Made by a program: the position numbers and the translations under genes | Source: Pseudolabrys sp035718275 | Lineage (GTDB): Bacteria > Pseudomonadota > Alphaproteobacteria > Rhizobiales > Xanthobacteraceae | Reading direction: 5' to 3' | Assembly: GCA_035718275.1 (NCBI GenBank) | Contig: DASTHI010000003.1 | Span: 80,957-144,956 of the forward strand | DNA: 64,000 nucleotides | The notes under the pieces: generated by a model | Databases searched by the model: none | What the model was told of the DNA's origin: nothing | Seen by the model: the letters and a program-made list of their open reading frames with translations, nothing else | Part shown: positions 42,905 to 52,900 of the stretch, piece after piece | How the letters are laid out: each line of letters starts with the position of its first letter | How positions within the stretch are numbered: the first letter of the stretch is position 1

Positions 42905-44863
42905 ATGTCCGAGAAAGTTTATGAGGTCCCGGCCGAGTGGCGAAAACGCGCATTTCTTGACGATGCCAAATACCAGGAAATGTATGCGCGCTCGATCAAG
43001 GATCCGAACGGATTCTGGGCCGAGCAGGCCAAGCGAATCGATTGGATCAAGCCCTTCAGCAAGGTCAAGAACACCTCCTATGACCCGCACAACGTGTCGA
43101 TCAAGTGGTTCGAGGACGGCACGCTGAACGCTTGCTACAACTGCGTTGATCGTCATCTCGCGAAGCGCGGAGACCAGATCGCCATCCTTTGGGAAGGCGA
43201 CGATCCCAAGGAAGACAGGGTCGTCACCTACAGGAAGCTGCATACCGAGGTCTGCCGCTTCGCCAATGTTCTGAAATCGCGTGGCGTCAAAAAGGGAGAC
43301 CGCGTCACCATCTACATGCCGATGATTCCCGAGGCAGCCATTTCGATGCTGGCCTGCGCGCGGATCGGCGCAATTCACTCGGTGGTCTTTGGCGGATTTT
43401 CCCCGGACTCGCTCGCAGGACGGATCGAGGATTGCAAATCCAACGTCGTCATCACCGCCGATGAAGGCATTCGCGGAGGTCGCAAGATTCCGCTTAAGGC
43501 CAATGTGGATGCCGCATGCGATAAAGTCGGGGGCGTCACATCTGTCATCGTCGTCAAGCGCACCAACGCGCCGGTCAGCATGAAATCCGGGCGCGATCAT
43601 TACTACGATGATGTTGCGAAGAACGTGTCGGCCGACTGTCCCTGCGAAGAGATGAGCGCAGAAGATCCGCTGTTCATCCTTTATACGTCGGGCTCCACGG
43701 GCAAGCCGAAGGGTGTGCTGCACACGACCGGCGGCTACCTGCTCTTTACGGCGATCACCCATCAATACGTGTTCGATTATCATGATGGCGATATTTACTG
43801 GTGCACGGCTGACGTCGGCTGGGTGACCGGGCACAGCTATATTGTCTATGGACCGCTCGCGAACGGCGCGATCTCCATGATGTTTGAAGGTGTGCCAAAC
43901 TATCCGACGACCTCCCGGTTTTGGGAAGTCTGCGACAAGCACAAGGTGAACATCATCTACACCGCGCCGACCGCGATTCGTGCGCTGATGCAGAGCGGCG
44001 ATGCGCCGGTGAAGAAGACATCGCGGAAATCACTGCGACTGCTCGGCACCGTCGGCGAGCCGATCAATCCCGAAGCCTGGGAGTGGTACTACCATGTCGT
44101 CGGCGAGGATCGCTGCCCGATCGTCGACACCTGGTGGCAGACGGAAACGGGTGGAATTTTGATCACGCCATTGCCGGGCGCAACAAAGCTCAAGCCTGGC
44201 TCCGCTACGCGTCCGTTCTTCGGCGTCATTCCCCAGATCGTCGATGCGGAAGGCAAGGAGGTGAAAGGCGCCGGCAGCGGCAATCTGTGCGTGGCTGACG
44301 CATGGCCAGGGCAGATGCGGACCGTCTACGGCGATCATCAGCGTTTCGTCGACACGTATTTCAAGACCTATCCCGGCAAATACTTCACCGGCGACGGCTG
44401 CCGTCGCGACGAGGACGGGTACTATTGGATCACCGGCCGCGTCGACGACGTCATCAATGTCGCCGGGCATCGGCTCGGCACGGCCGAAGTCGAGAGCGCG
44501 CTCGTGGCGCATCCAAAAGTGTCGGAAGCGGCGGTGGTGGGGTACCCGCACGACATCAAAGGCCAAGGCATCTACGCCTATGTCACTTTGATGGCCGGCG
44601 AAAAGCCGAGCGAGGACTTGCGGAAGGAGCTCGTCGGCTGGGTGCGCAAAGAGATCGGTCCTATCGCATCGCCCGACCTCATCCAGTTCGCTCCGAGCCT
44701 TCCGAAGACGCGCTCGGGCAAGATCATGCGCAGAATTCTGCGCAAGATTGCAGAAGACGAATACGGCAATCTTGGCGACACATCCACGCTCGCCGATCCA
44801 GCGGTGGTCGACGACCTTGTGAGCAACAGGCAAAACAAAAAGGCCGCAAAGGCCAGCGCCTGA
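42905..44863 (+). CDS. acs: Acetyl-coenzyme A synthetase Acs
   Basis: The 652-residue enzyme activates acetate to acetyl-CoA through acetyl-AMP. AMP-binding motifs are ILYTSGSTGKPKG at about residues 257-269, WWQTETGG at about 415-422 and the hinge GRVDDVINVAGHRL. Lys606 in RSGKIMRR is the residue acetylated to switch off Acs in many bacteria. The ATG at 42905 follows GGGAGGAG at 42891-42898. A perfect 8-bp stem-loop lies just downstream. Confidence 0.97.
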   Translation: MSEKVYEVPAEWRKRAFLDDAKYQEMYARSIKDPNGFWAEQAKRIDWIKPFSKVKNTSYDPHNVSIKWFEDGTLNACYNCVDRHLAKRGDQIAILWEGDDPKEDRVVTYRKLHTEVCRFANVLKSRGVKKGDRVTIYMPMIPEAAISMLACARIGAIHSVVFGGFSPDSLAGRIEDCKSNVVITADEGIRGGRKIPLKANVDAACDKVGGVTSVIVVKRTNAPVSMKSGRDHYYDDVAKNVSADCPCEEMSAEDPLFILYTSGSTGKPKGVLHTTGGYLLFTAITHQYVFDYHDGDIYWCTADVGWVTGHSYIVYGPLANGAISMMFEGVPNYPTTSRFWEVCDKHKVNIIYTAPTAIRALMQSGDAPVKKTSRKSLRLLGTVGEPINPEAWEWYYHVVGEDRCPIVDTWWQTETGGILITPLPGATKLKPGSATRPFFGVIPQIVDAEGKEVKGAGSGNLCVADAWPGQMRTVYGDHQRFVDTYFKTYPGKYFTGDGCRRDEDGYYWITGRVDDVINVAGHRLGTAEVESALVAHPKVSEAAVVGYPHDIKGQGIYAYVTLMAGEKPSEDLRKELVGWVRKEIGPIASPDLIQFAPSLPKTRSGKIMRRILRKIAEDEYGNLGDTSTLADPAVVDDLVSNRQNKKAAKASA

Positions 44864-44890
44864 ATTCACTAGAGTAGAAAGATGGCACGG

Positions 44891-44911
44891 GGCCGGGACA
44901 TGATCCCGGCC
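44891..44911 (+). terminator. GC-rich stem-loop after acs
   Basis: GGCCGGGA at 44891-44898 pairs perfectly with TCCCGGCC at 44904-44911 around a 5-nt loop, 28 bp after the acs stop. There is no T-run after it, so if it terminates transcription it does so weakly or with help; it may instead protect the 3' end of the acs mRNA. Confidence 0.45.
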
Positions 44912-45026
44912 TCGCGATTGGTGCAAAGGCGCACGCCCGTCGCTCGTCGCACCTAAACCTGTGCGTTACTGCCATTTTCTTTCAATCTTCGCGACGCGGA
45001 CACAATTTATCGGCAAGTATCCCGGT

Positions 45027-46364
45027 ATGCCGCGTCCACGCACCGCGCCACACCCCGAAGTCCCCGGTCTCGCCGCCCGCAAAATCGCCGCCGATATTCT
45101 CGACGGCATTTTACGCAAACGAATTTCCCTCGACGAGCAGCTATCCGGGAAAAATGCGCACCCAGGACTTACGGGTCTTGCCGAACGGGACCGCGCGCTG
45201 ACACGCCAGCTGACCGCCACGGTTCTGCGGCGTCTGACCACGCTGCGCGACGTCGTCGGCGGGCTTCTGGAAAAAGGATTCCCGGCCGATGCGCCGCGCA
45301 CTGAAACCATCCTGTTGCTCGGCGCAGCCCAGATTCTCTGGCTCGACGTACCCGACCACGCCGCAGTCGATCTTTCCGTGCGACTTGCCCAGGCTGATCG
45401 CCGCGCCGCCCGCTATGCCGGACTGGTGAACGCCGTGCTTCGTCGGGTTGCCAAGCAGAGCGCCCCCGGGCATCAGCGGGGGACGCTAGATACGCCGGAA
45501 TGGCTGATGCGGCGATGGAGCAAGGCCTATGGACCCAATGTTGCGCACGCCATTGCGACGGCCATATCGCACGAACCGGCTCTTGACCTCACCGTGAAAG
45601 AAAACCCCAGCTCATGGGCTGAGCGGCTGCGCGGGCGCGTACTGCCGACCGGCACGGTCCGCACGCTTGCACAGGGGGCTGTGACGCTGCTGCCCGGCTT
45701 TGCCGAAGGCGCATGGTGGGTGCAGGACGCCGCCGCCGCCTTGCCGGCGCGGCTGCTTGGCCCGGTTGCCGGCCAGCATGTTGCAGACCTGTGCGCCGCG
45801 CCGGGAGGGAAGACTGCGCAACTTGCCCATGCTGGAGCAAGCGTGACCGCCGTCGATCGCTCCCCGACGCGGCTCGACCGACTTCGCGAAAATCTCGCGC
45901 GCGTGTCTTTGCGTGCCGATACCATTCTGGCTGACGTGCTCGAGTGGCAAGGGGGCCCATTCGACGCGGTGCTTCTCGATGCCCCTTGTTCGTCGACCGG
46001 CACAATTCGCCGTCACCCCGATATTGCCTGGCTCAAGAAAGAAGCCGATCTGGAGACGCTCGCGCCTCTGCAAAGCCGGTTGCTCGATCGCGCTGTCGAA
46101 TTGCTCAAGCCGGGGGCGATCCTCGTATATTGTGTTTGCTCGCTCGAGCTCGAGGAGGGCGAAGACCAGATCAAGGCGCTGCTCGCCCGTGATCCGCGTA
46201 TTAGCCGTCTTCCGATAGCTGCAGACGACCTATTCGGTCGCGCTGAGTTTGTCACCCCGAACGGCGACATGCGCACACTGCCCCTACATTTTCCTGATCA
46301 GGATCCGCGTTGGGGTGGGCTGGACGGTTTTTATGCCGCTCGCCTCAAGCGAAAAACCGAATAA
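45027..46364 (+). CDS. rsmB: RsmB-like 16S rRNA (cytosine-C5) methyltransferase
   Basis: The 445-residue protein has an N-terminal NusB-like helical domain (about 8-140) and a SAM-dependent methyltransferase domain (about 170-445). ADLCAAPGGKTAQLA binds SAM. DAPCSSTGTIRRHPDI at about 318-333 holds Cys321, and YCVCSLE holds Cys369/Cys371, one of which is the nucleophile. RsmB methylates C967 of 16S rRNA. The ATG at 45027 is chosen because the NusB part begins there; the frame opens 22 codons earlier. Confidence 0.92.
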   Translation: MPRPRTAPHPEVPGLAARKIAADILDGILRKRISLDEQLSGKNAHPGLTGLAERDRALTRQLTATVLRRLTTLRDVVGGLLEKGFPADAPRTETILLLGAAQILWLDVPDHAAVDLSVRLAQADRRAARYAGLVNAVLRRVAKQSAPGHQRGTLDTPEWLMRRWSKAYGPNVAHAIATAISHEPALDLTVKENPSSWAERLRGRVLPTGTVRTLAQGAVTLLPGFAEGAWWVQDAAAALPARLLGPVAGQHVADLCAAPGGKTAQLAHAGASVTAVDRSPTRLDRLRENLARVSLRADTILADVLEWQGGPFDAVLLDAPCSSTGTIRRHPDIAWLKKEADLETLAPLQSRLLDRAVELLKPGAILVYCVCSLELEEGEDQIKALLARDPRISRLPIAADDLFGRAEFVTPNGDMRTLPLHFPDQDPRWGGLDGFYAARLKRKTE

Positions 46365-46460
46365 TCCACGGGCGACATTGAGATATTGGCGCTTAACCGA
46401 CCGTTCGCTATCGTGTGCCGCGCGCATGGATTCTTCCGCGCAGCAGGGAAGAACACCTTA

Positions 46461-48215
46461 ATGATGAGGGTTTCGGTCGCGGAGCGAGCCAGGCTCTCCG
46501 TGCTCATCGGGCGGCGCGCGGTACGCAGGATCATTACGCGCATCGAGTCAAGCGCGCTCTTGCGTTGGCGATTCGGCCTGACCAAGACCGACCGCCTTGT
46601 GATCGCTCCGCAGGATTTGCGCACCGCTGACGCGACTCGCGCCAGTGAGATCTATGCCGGGCGTTTTGCATTTGCCGGAAAAATCGTCATCGCCGATCGC
46701 CGATCGCCGTTCGAGATTTCACCGCCGTCGGAAGAATGGGCCGTGACACTCCTTTCGTTCGTCTGGCTGAGGCACCTTCGCGCCGCCGATTCCGCCATCA
46801 CGCGCGCGAATGCCCGCTCGCTCGTCGACGAGTGGATCAGTCTACAGGGACGCTATCAGCCCATGGGCTGGCGTCCCGACGTCCTCTCACGCCGGGTGAT
46901 CTGCTGGCTCAGCCAGGCGCCATTCTTGCTCCAGGACGCGGACGCCCGGTTCTACAGGCGATTCATTCGAAGCCTCTCGCGACAAATTCGCTATCTCCGC
47001 GGCACGCTGGGCGAAGCGCGTGACGGGCTGCCGCGCCTGCAGTCGATCGTGGCGCTCACCTACGCGGCGCTTTGCATGCAAGGACAGTCAGGGTACCTGC
47101 GCGGCAGCGTGGTACGATTGATCGAGGAATTGCGAGCCCAGATTCTGCCGGATGGAGGCCACATCAGTCGAAATCCTGGCACGCTGATCGATCTGGTCGC
47201 AGATCTTCTGCCGCTGCGTCAGCTCTTTTCGGCCCGCCAGTTACAGCCGCCTCAGGCGCTCAACAATGCCATCGACCGCATCATGCCGATGTTGCGGTTC
47301 TTCCGGCATGGCGATGGCAATTTCGCACAATTCAACGGAATGGGCCCGACTCCGGTGGATCTGCTCGCGACCGTGCTGGCCTACGACGATGCACGAGGCA
47401 CGCCAGTATCGAACGCGCCGCATTCCGGTTATCAGCGCCTGGAGGCGGGTCAGACAGCGTTGCTGATGGATACCGGGACACCTCCTCCCCTCGCCGTGAG
47501 CCAGGAGGCGCATGCTGGGTGCCTGTCTTTCGAACTCTCGTGGAAACAGCATCGTCTTGTCGTCAATTGCGGACTGCCGGAGGTAAACCGGGAGAACTGG
47601 AGGAAGGTATCACGTGCAACACCTGCCCATACGACCGTGACGATCGATGAGCGCTCGTCGTGCCGTTTTGTGGACGCGCGCCTGCTCCGGTGGCTCTTTG
47701 GCGGCGGGCCGATATTGTCTGGCCCGCGTCAGGTGCGGGTCAATCGTGACGCCGACGAGCCCACGCTGCACGCTTCTCACGACGGCTACGCCGCCGAACT
47801 CGGAATCATTCACAATCGCAGCATCAGCTTCACGGCCGATGGCAGCGCATTGGAAGGGGAGGACAGCTTCACATCCGCCGACGGTAGCGAACTTCCCGCG
47901 GGCAAGAACAATGAATTCGCGATCCGCTTTCACATTCATCCTTCGGTGAAAGCGAGCAGGCTGACCGACGGGCGTGGAGCAATCCTGTTGTTGAATGATC
48001 GCGAATTGTGGACGTTTGCAACGATGGGCGAGGACGTGGAAATCGAAGAGAGCGTGTTCCTGGCCGGTTCCGATGGGCCCAGGCGTACCGTGCAGATCGT
48101 CATCTACGGCCGCATCGGCGAGCAGAATGCGGTGCGCTGGAGTTTCCGACACACCCCGCCAGCCGTATCGGGCGCCCGTCCCGACCGCGCGCACGAGCCG
48201 GAACTGCCGCTTTAG
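46461..48215 (+). CDS. Heparinase II/III family protein
   Basis: The 584-residue product has an alpha-helical N-terminal part (about 90-300; GRYQPMGWRPDVLSRRV and RNPGTLIDLVADLL) and a C-terminal beta-sandwich with the heparinase II/III signature region GYQRLEAGQTALLMDTGTPPP and HAGCLSFELSWKQHRLVVNCG. Alphaproteobacterial members of this group lie regularly between an rRNA methyltransferase gene and purH. The substrate is unknown and a polysaccharide lyase role is only inferred. The ATG at 46461 is used; a TTG at 46386 would add 25 residues. No clear signal peptide is seen. Confidence 0.87.
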   Translation: MMRVSVAERARLSVLIGRRAVRRIITRIESSALLRWRFGLTKTDRLVIAPQDLRTADATRASEIYAGRFAFAGKIVIADRRSPFEISPPSEEWAVTLLSFVWLRHLRAADSAITRANARSLVDEWISLQGRYQPMGWRPDVLSRRVICWLSQAPFLLQDADARFYRRFIRSLSRQIRYLRGTLGEARDGLPRLQSIVALTYAALCMQGQSGYLRGSVVRLIEELRAQILPDGGHISRNPGTLIDLVADLLPLRQLFSARQLQPPQALNNAIDRIMPMLRFFRHGDGNFAQFNGMGPTPVDLLATVLAYDDARGTPVSNAPHSGYQRLEAGQTALLMDTGTPPPLAVSQEAHAGCLSFELSWKQHRLVVNCGLPEVNRENWRKVSRATPAHTTVTIDERSSCRFVDARLLRWLFGGGPILSGPRQVRVNRDADEPTLHASHDGYAAELGIIHNRSISFTADGSALEGEDSFTSADGSELPAGKNNEFAIRFHIHPSVKASRLTDGRGAILLLNDRELWTFATMGEDVEIEESVFLAGSDGPRRTVQIVIYGRIGEQNAVRWSFRHTPPAVSGARPDRAHEPELPL

Positions 48216-48295
48216 GTGCGCGACTGTGGATGCCTCGCCGTTGTGCGGAGCAGGCCAATACACTTCCATCGGCGTGATATGCTAGCCCGTCCCTC

Positions 48296-49888
48296 ATGAG
48301 CAGCCACCTCCGCCGCATTACTCGCGCCTTGCTGTCGGTTTCCGACAAGGCAGGGCTTGTCGGCTTTGCGACCGATCTTGCCCGGTATGGCGTTGAACTC
48401 ATCTCCACAGGAGGCACGGCCAAGGCCCTTAACGACAACGGCCTGCGCGTGCGTGATGTTGCGGAGCTTACGGGTTTTCCCGAGATGATGGACGGACGGC
48501 TCAAGACGCTGCATCCGAAGGTGCACGGGGGTCTGCTTGCGGTGCGCGGCAATAAGGAACATGCCGCGGCGATGGAAAGGCACCAGATCAAGGCAATCGA
48601 CCTGCTGGTGGTCAACCTTTATCCATTCGAGGCTACCGCTTCGGGTGGCGCCGATTTTGAGCACTGTATCGAGAACATCGACATCGGCGGGCCTGCGATG
48701 ATCCGTGCTGCCGCGAAAAATCATTCCGATGTCGCCGTCGTCATAGATCCCCCCGATTACGAAAGAGTGCTGAGCGAAATGGCGCAACATAACGGGATGC
48801 TTTCGCTCGAGCTGCGACGCAGTCTTGCGGCAAAGGCCTTCGCCCGCACCGCGGCTTACGACGCAGCCATCTCCAATTGGTTCGCTGGAATTCTGCGCGA
48901 GGACGCGCCCACCTACCGCGCCTTCGGCGGAAAATTGATCGAAGCGTTGCGGTATGGCGAGAACCCGCACCAGCGGGCTGCCTTTTACAGCCAACCCGAA
49001 AAACGCTTTGGCGTGAGCTCGGCTCGGCAGGTCCAGGGCAAGCAGCTCTCTTACAACAATATAAACGATACCGACTCCGCATATGAATGCGTCGCTGAAT
49101 TCGCCCCTGAGCGCACCGCGGCGTGCGTAATCGTCAAGCACGCAAATCCCTGCGGCGTTGCGGAAGCGGACAACCTCGTCGATGCCTATCGTAAAGCGCT
49201 GGCCTGCGATTCCACGTCGGCCTTCGGCGGCATCGTCGCCGTCAATCGCAAGCTCGATGCCGAAGCGGCACGGGCCATCACCGAAATTTTTACGGAAGTC
49301 ATCATTGCACCCGACGCCTCGGAGGAAGCCATCAAGATCGTCGGCGCGAAACGGAATCTGCGCCTGTTGCTCGCGGGCGGGTTACCCGATGCACGCGCGG
49401 AGGGACTAGTCGTAAAGTCCGTCGCTGGCGGGCTGCTGGTGCAGTCCCGAGACAACGTGACCGTCGATGAAATGCAGCTCGTCACCGTCACAAAGCGGTA
49501 TCCGACCGAGGCGGAACTCGCCGATCTGCGCTTCGCCTTCCGTGTCGCCAAGCACGTAAAATCGAACACGATCGTCTATGCAAAGGATCGCGCCACGGTG
49601 GGCATCGGGGCCGGGCAGATGAGCCGCATCGACGCGGCCCGTATTGCTGCCAGCAAAGCTGTGGACGCGGCAAAAGAGCTCAAATTGCCTGCCCCGCTGA
49701 CCAAGGGTTCGGTTGTCGCTTCCGATGCCTTCTTTCCGTTCCCCGACGGGCTTCTCGTCGCGATCGAAGCAGGCGCGACGGCCGTAATCCAGCCCGGAGG
49801 GTCCGTCAACGATCAGAAGGTAATCGAGGCCGCCAATCTCCATGACGTCGCAATGGTGTTCACAGGCCGGAGACATTTCAGGCATTGA
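48296..49888 (+). CDS. purH: Bifunctional AICAR formyltransferase / IMP cyclohydrolase PurH
   Basis: The 530-residue enzyme catalyses the last two steps of IMP synthesis. The N-terminal cyclohydrolase domain (about 1-200) starts RALLSVSDKAGLVGFA and includes STGGTAKAL and DGRLKTLHPKVHGG. The C-terminal formyltransferase domain has RYGENPHQ, CVIVKHANPCGVAE and DAFFPFPDG. The formyl donor is made by FolD, also encoded in this window. It is convergent with the glutamate dehydrogenase gene, leaving 25 bp. Confidence 0.98.
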   Translation: MSSHLRRITRALLSVSDKAGLVGFATDLARYGVELISTGGTAKALNDNGLRVRDVAELTGFPEMMDGRLKTLHPKVHGGLLAVRGNKEHAAAMERHQIKAIDLLVVNLYPFEATASGGADFEHCIENIDIGGPAMIRAAAKNHSDVAVVIDPPDYERVLSEMAQHNGMLSLELRRSLAAKAFARTAAYDAAISNWFAGILREDAPTYRAFGGKLIEALRYGENPHQRAAFYSQPEKRFGVSSARQVQGKQLSYNNINDTDSAYECVAEFAPERTAACVIVKHANPCGVAEADNLVDAYRKALACDSTSAFGGIVAVNRKLDAEAARAITEIFTEVIIAPDASEEAIKIVGAKRNLRLLLAGGLPDARAEGLVVKSVAGGLLVQSRDNVTVDEMQLVTVTKRYPTEAELADLRFAFRVAKHVKSNTIVYAKDRATVGIGAGQMSRIDAARIAASKAVDAAKELKLPAPLTKGSVVASDAFFPFPDGLLVAIEAGATAVIQPGGSVNDQKVIEAANLHDVAMVFTGRRHFRH

Positions 49889-49913
49889 GTGGGGCGCCAC
49901 CGAAGGTGTCGCA

Positions 49914-52900
49914 TTAGCGGCGGGCGAGATCGCCGAGCAAGCTGGCCGCGACCGATAACTTCGACAGCGTCAGTCCGGAGCCCGCAATCTGGTGGATTGC
50001 GGACCGGATGCGTTCGACCTCGGCCTGACGAGGGCGCACCCATTCTTCGACAGCTTCGCGGCCGGCACGGCCATTGGCAACCATCGCCGCCGTGAGCCGG
50101 CGTTCGGCATCACCGATTGAGTCGAGCGCACGGTCGAGTGCGAGGCGATCGAAATAGTCCGAGACAACAATGTTCGGTGCCGCACTAGTGACGCTATCAA
50201 GCTGGAAGAATGCCTCCGTTGCAAAATAAGTTTCTGTGACTTCGGCGATCGGTTTCTTCGTTCGGTCGGCGATGAGCACAATGTCCGGCGCCGCCTTGAG
50301 AACCGGCAAGCCGGCCACCCGCTGCGCGATGGCTTCCGGCACTCCGTCCGCGGTCAGAGCCTTCTCGCGGGCATCCCTAGCCGCTCGCGCCGGACTCGGA
50401 AGCGCACGGTCCAGAGTCGCATCGACCTGCGAAATCCCCTCGCGGTAATGGCCAATGATGGTTTCAAGACCCGGCGTAAAGTCCACATTGCGCAGGAACC
50501 ATACCAGACGGTCGAGCAGCAGGTTCTGCACCGCCGCATAGAGATCAAGCTGGATCTTGCCGGAAATCGCGTTGTCCAGTGTGTCGATTTCACCATTGAG
50601 CCCGATGAGATCGAAACTGTTGCGGGTGGCAGCAAAGGCGGCCGCAATCGAAGCGGGCGGCGCCCCGGTTTGATCCGCGATGCGTACGATCAGCGTGGCT
50701 CCGCCGCGATTGATCATCGAATTCGTCAGTTGCGTCGCAATGATTTCTCGGCGGAGCGGGTGGTTTCGCAACACATCCGCATAGCGCTCGCAGATTTGCC
50801 GTGGAAAATAGCGGCCGAGCTCACGCGCGAGATAGGGATCATCGGGAACGGCGCTGTCGAGCAAGTCGCCATAGAGAGACAGCTTGGCATAGGCGAGCAG
50901 GACGGCGAGCTCCGGTCGCGTCAGCCCGATATTCTCCTTGCGTCGTTCGGCGATCGCCATCTCGTCCGGCAGGAACTCGAGACCGCGATCGAGTTCACCG
51001 CGCATCTCGAGCATCTGCATCAGACGCTGCTGAAATCCCATGTCCTCGAGACTGCGGCGCTGAGCAAGGGAGAGCGCAAGAGTTTGCTGGTAGTTGTTGC
51101 GCAAAACCAAAGCCGCGACCTCGTCGGTCATTTCGGCGAGCAGCGCATTGCGCTTGTCGATCGTTAGCTCGCCGGAACGCAGCGGACGGCTAAGCGCGAT
51201 CTTGATGTTTACCTCGATGTCGGACGTGTTGACGCCAGCGGAGTTGTCGATCGCGTCGGTATTGAGCCGTATCCCGCGCAGCGCAGCCTCGATGCGTCCG
51301 CGCTGGCTCATGCCAAGATTGGCACCTTCGCCGATTACCCGGCAATTGAGATCGGCGCCGGTGATGCGAATAGCATCATTGGCGCGGTCACCGACCGCCT
51401 CATCGCTCTCTGCAGACGCGCGGATGTAAGTGCCGATGCCGCCGAAAAACAGCAGGTCCGCTTTCGCTTTCAAGATCGCCCGCATCAACTCCTGCGGGGT
51501 CACAGATTCACCGACCCCCAGAATTTCGCGTGCTTCCGCGCTCAGCCGAATTTCCTTGGCGGACCGCGGAAAGACGCCGCCGCCCTTCGAGATCAGCGTC
51601 TTGTCGTAGTCCTGCCAACTCGATCGCGGCAGCGCGAATAGCCGCTTGCGCTCGGCAAAGCTCGCCTTGGGATCGGGATCCGGGTCGATGAAAATGTCCC
51701 GGTGATCGAAGGCGGCAAGAAGCCTGATCGTATCTTCGCGCAGCATGCCGTTGCCGAACACGTCACCCGACATGTCTCCCACCCCGACCACGGTAAACGG
51801 CGTCTTGCCGATATCGACGTCCATCTCGCGGAAATGTCGTTTCACTGCTTCCCAGGCGCCGCGCGCCGTGATGCCCATCGCCTTGTGGTCGTAACCGGCA
51901 GAACCGCCTGAGGCGAAGGCATCGCCAAGCCAGTAGTCATGATCGATCGATATCGCATTGGCGATATCCGAGAACGTTGCCGTGCCTTTGTCGGCGGCAA
52001 CCACCAGATATGGATCGTCGCCATCGTGGCGCACCACATCAGCAGGCGGAATGATCAAGCCATCGGCGCCGATATTGTCGGTGATTTCGAGCAGCGCGGA
52101 GATGAAGAGCTTGTAGGTAGCGACGCCTTCGGCTTGCACGACCTCTCGCGCCGCCCCTTTGGGCATCTGTTTCGGCACGAAGCCGCCCTTTGCTCCGACA
52201 GGCACGATGACCGCGTTCTTGACTTGCTGGGCTTTGACGAGCCCGAGAATCTCCGTGCGGAAATCCTGTGGCCGGTCCGACCAGCGGATGCCGCCGCGCG
52301 CGACTTTGCCGAAGCGCATGTGGACGCCTTCGACCCGCGTCGAATAGACGAAGATTTCGTACAGCGGGCTCGGGCGGGGCAAATCGGTGAGCTTGCGGCT
52401 CTCGAATTTCACCGAGATGACCGGCTTCGATCGTCCGTCCTTGTCCGCCTGAAAAAAATTGGTCCGAATGGCGGACTGCACCGCGTTAAGGAAGCGCCGA
52501 AGGATTCGGTCCTCATCGAGACTTTCCACGCTCTGCAGATCAAGCTCGATCTGCTCGGCGATCCGACTTTGCCGCGCATTGCGTCCTGCGTCGGCTCGCG
52601 GGTCAAAGCGGGCATGGAACAGTTCGACGATCCTGGCGGCGACCGCGGAATGCTTCAGCAGCGTGGACCACATATAGTCTTGCGAGTACGGCACCCGGAT
52701 CTGCCACAGGAATCGTGACATCGTTCGGATAAGCGCCACGTCGCGCCAGCCTAGTCCGGCATGAAGTGACAGGGCGTTATAACCGTCATTCTCGGCCGCT
52801 CCCCCCATCACGGCCAGGAACGTCGCTTCCAGACGCTCGTTCTTGGTATCGAGTTCGATCATGCCGCCGTCGGTACGTTCAAGCAGCATGTCGTGAAACC

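Noticed and set aside
42902..43942. Minus-strand frame of 346 codons across acs
   Set aside because: The plus strand encodes acetyl-CoA synthetase with complete motifs; the minus frame is its mirror.
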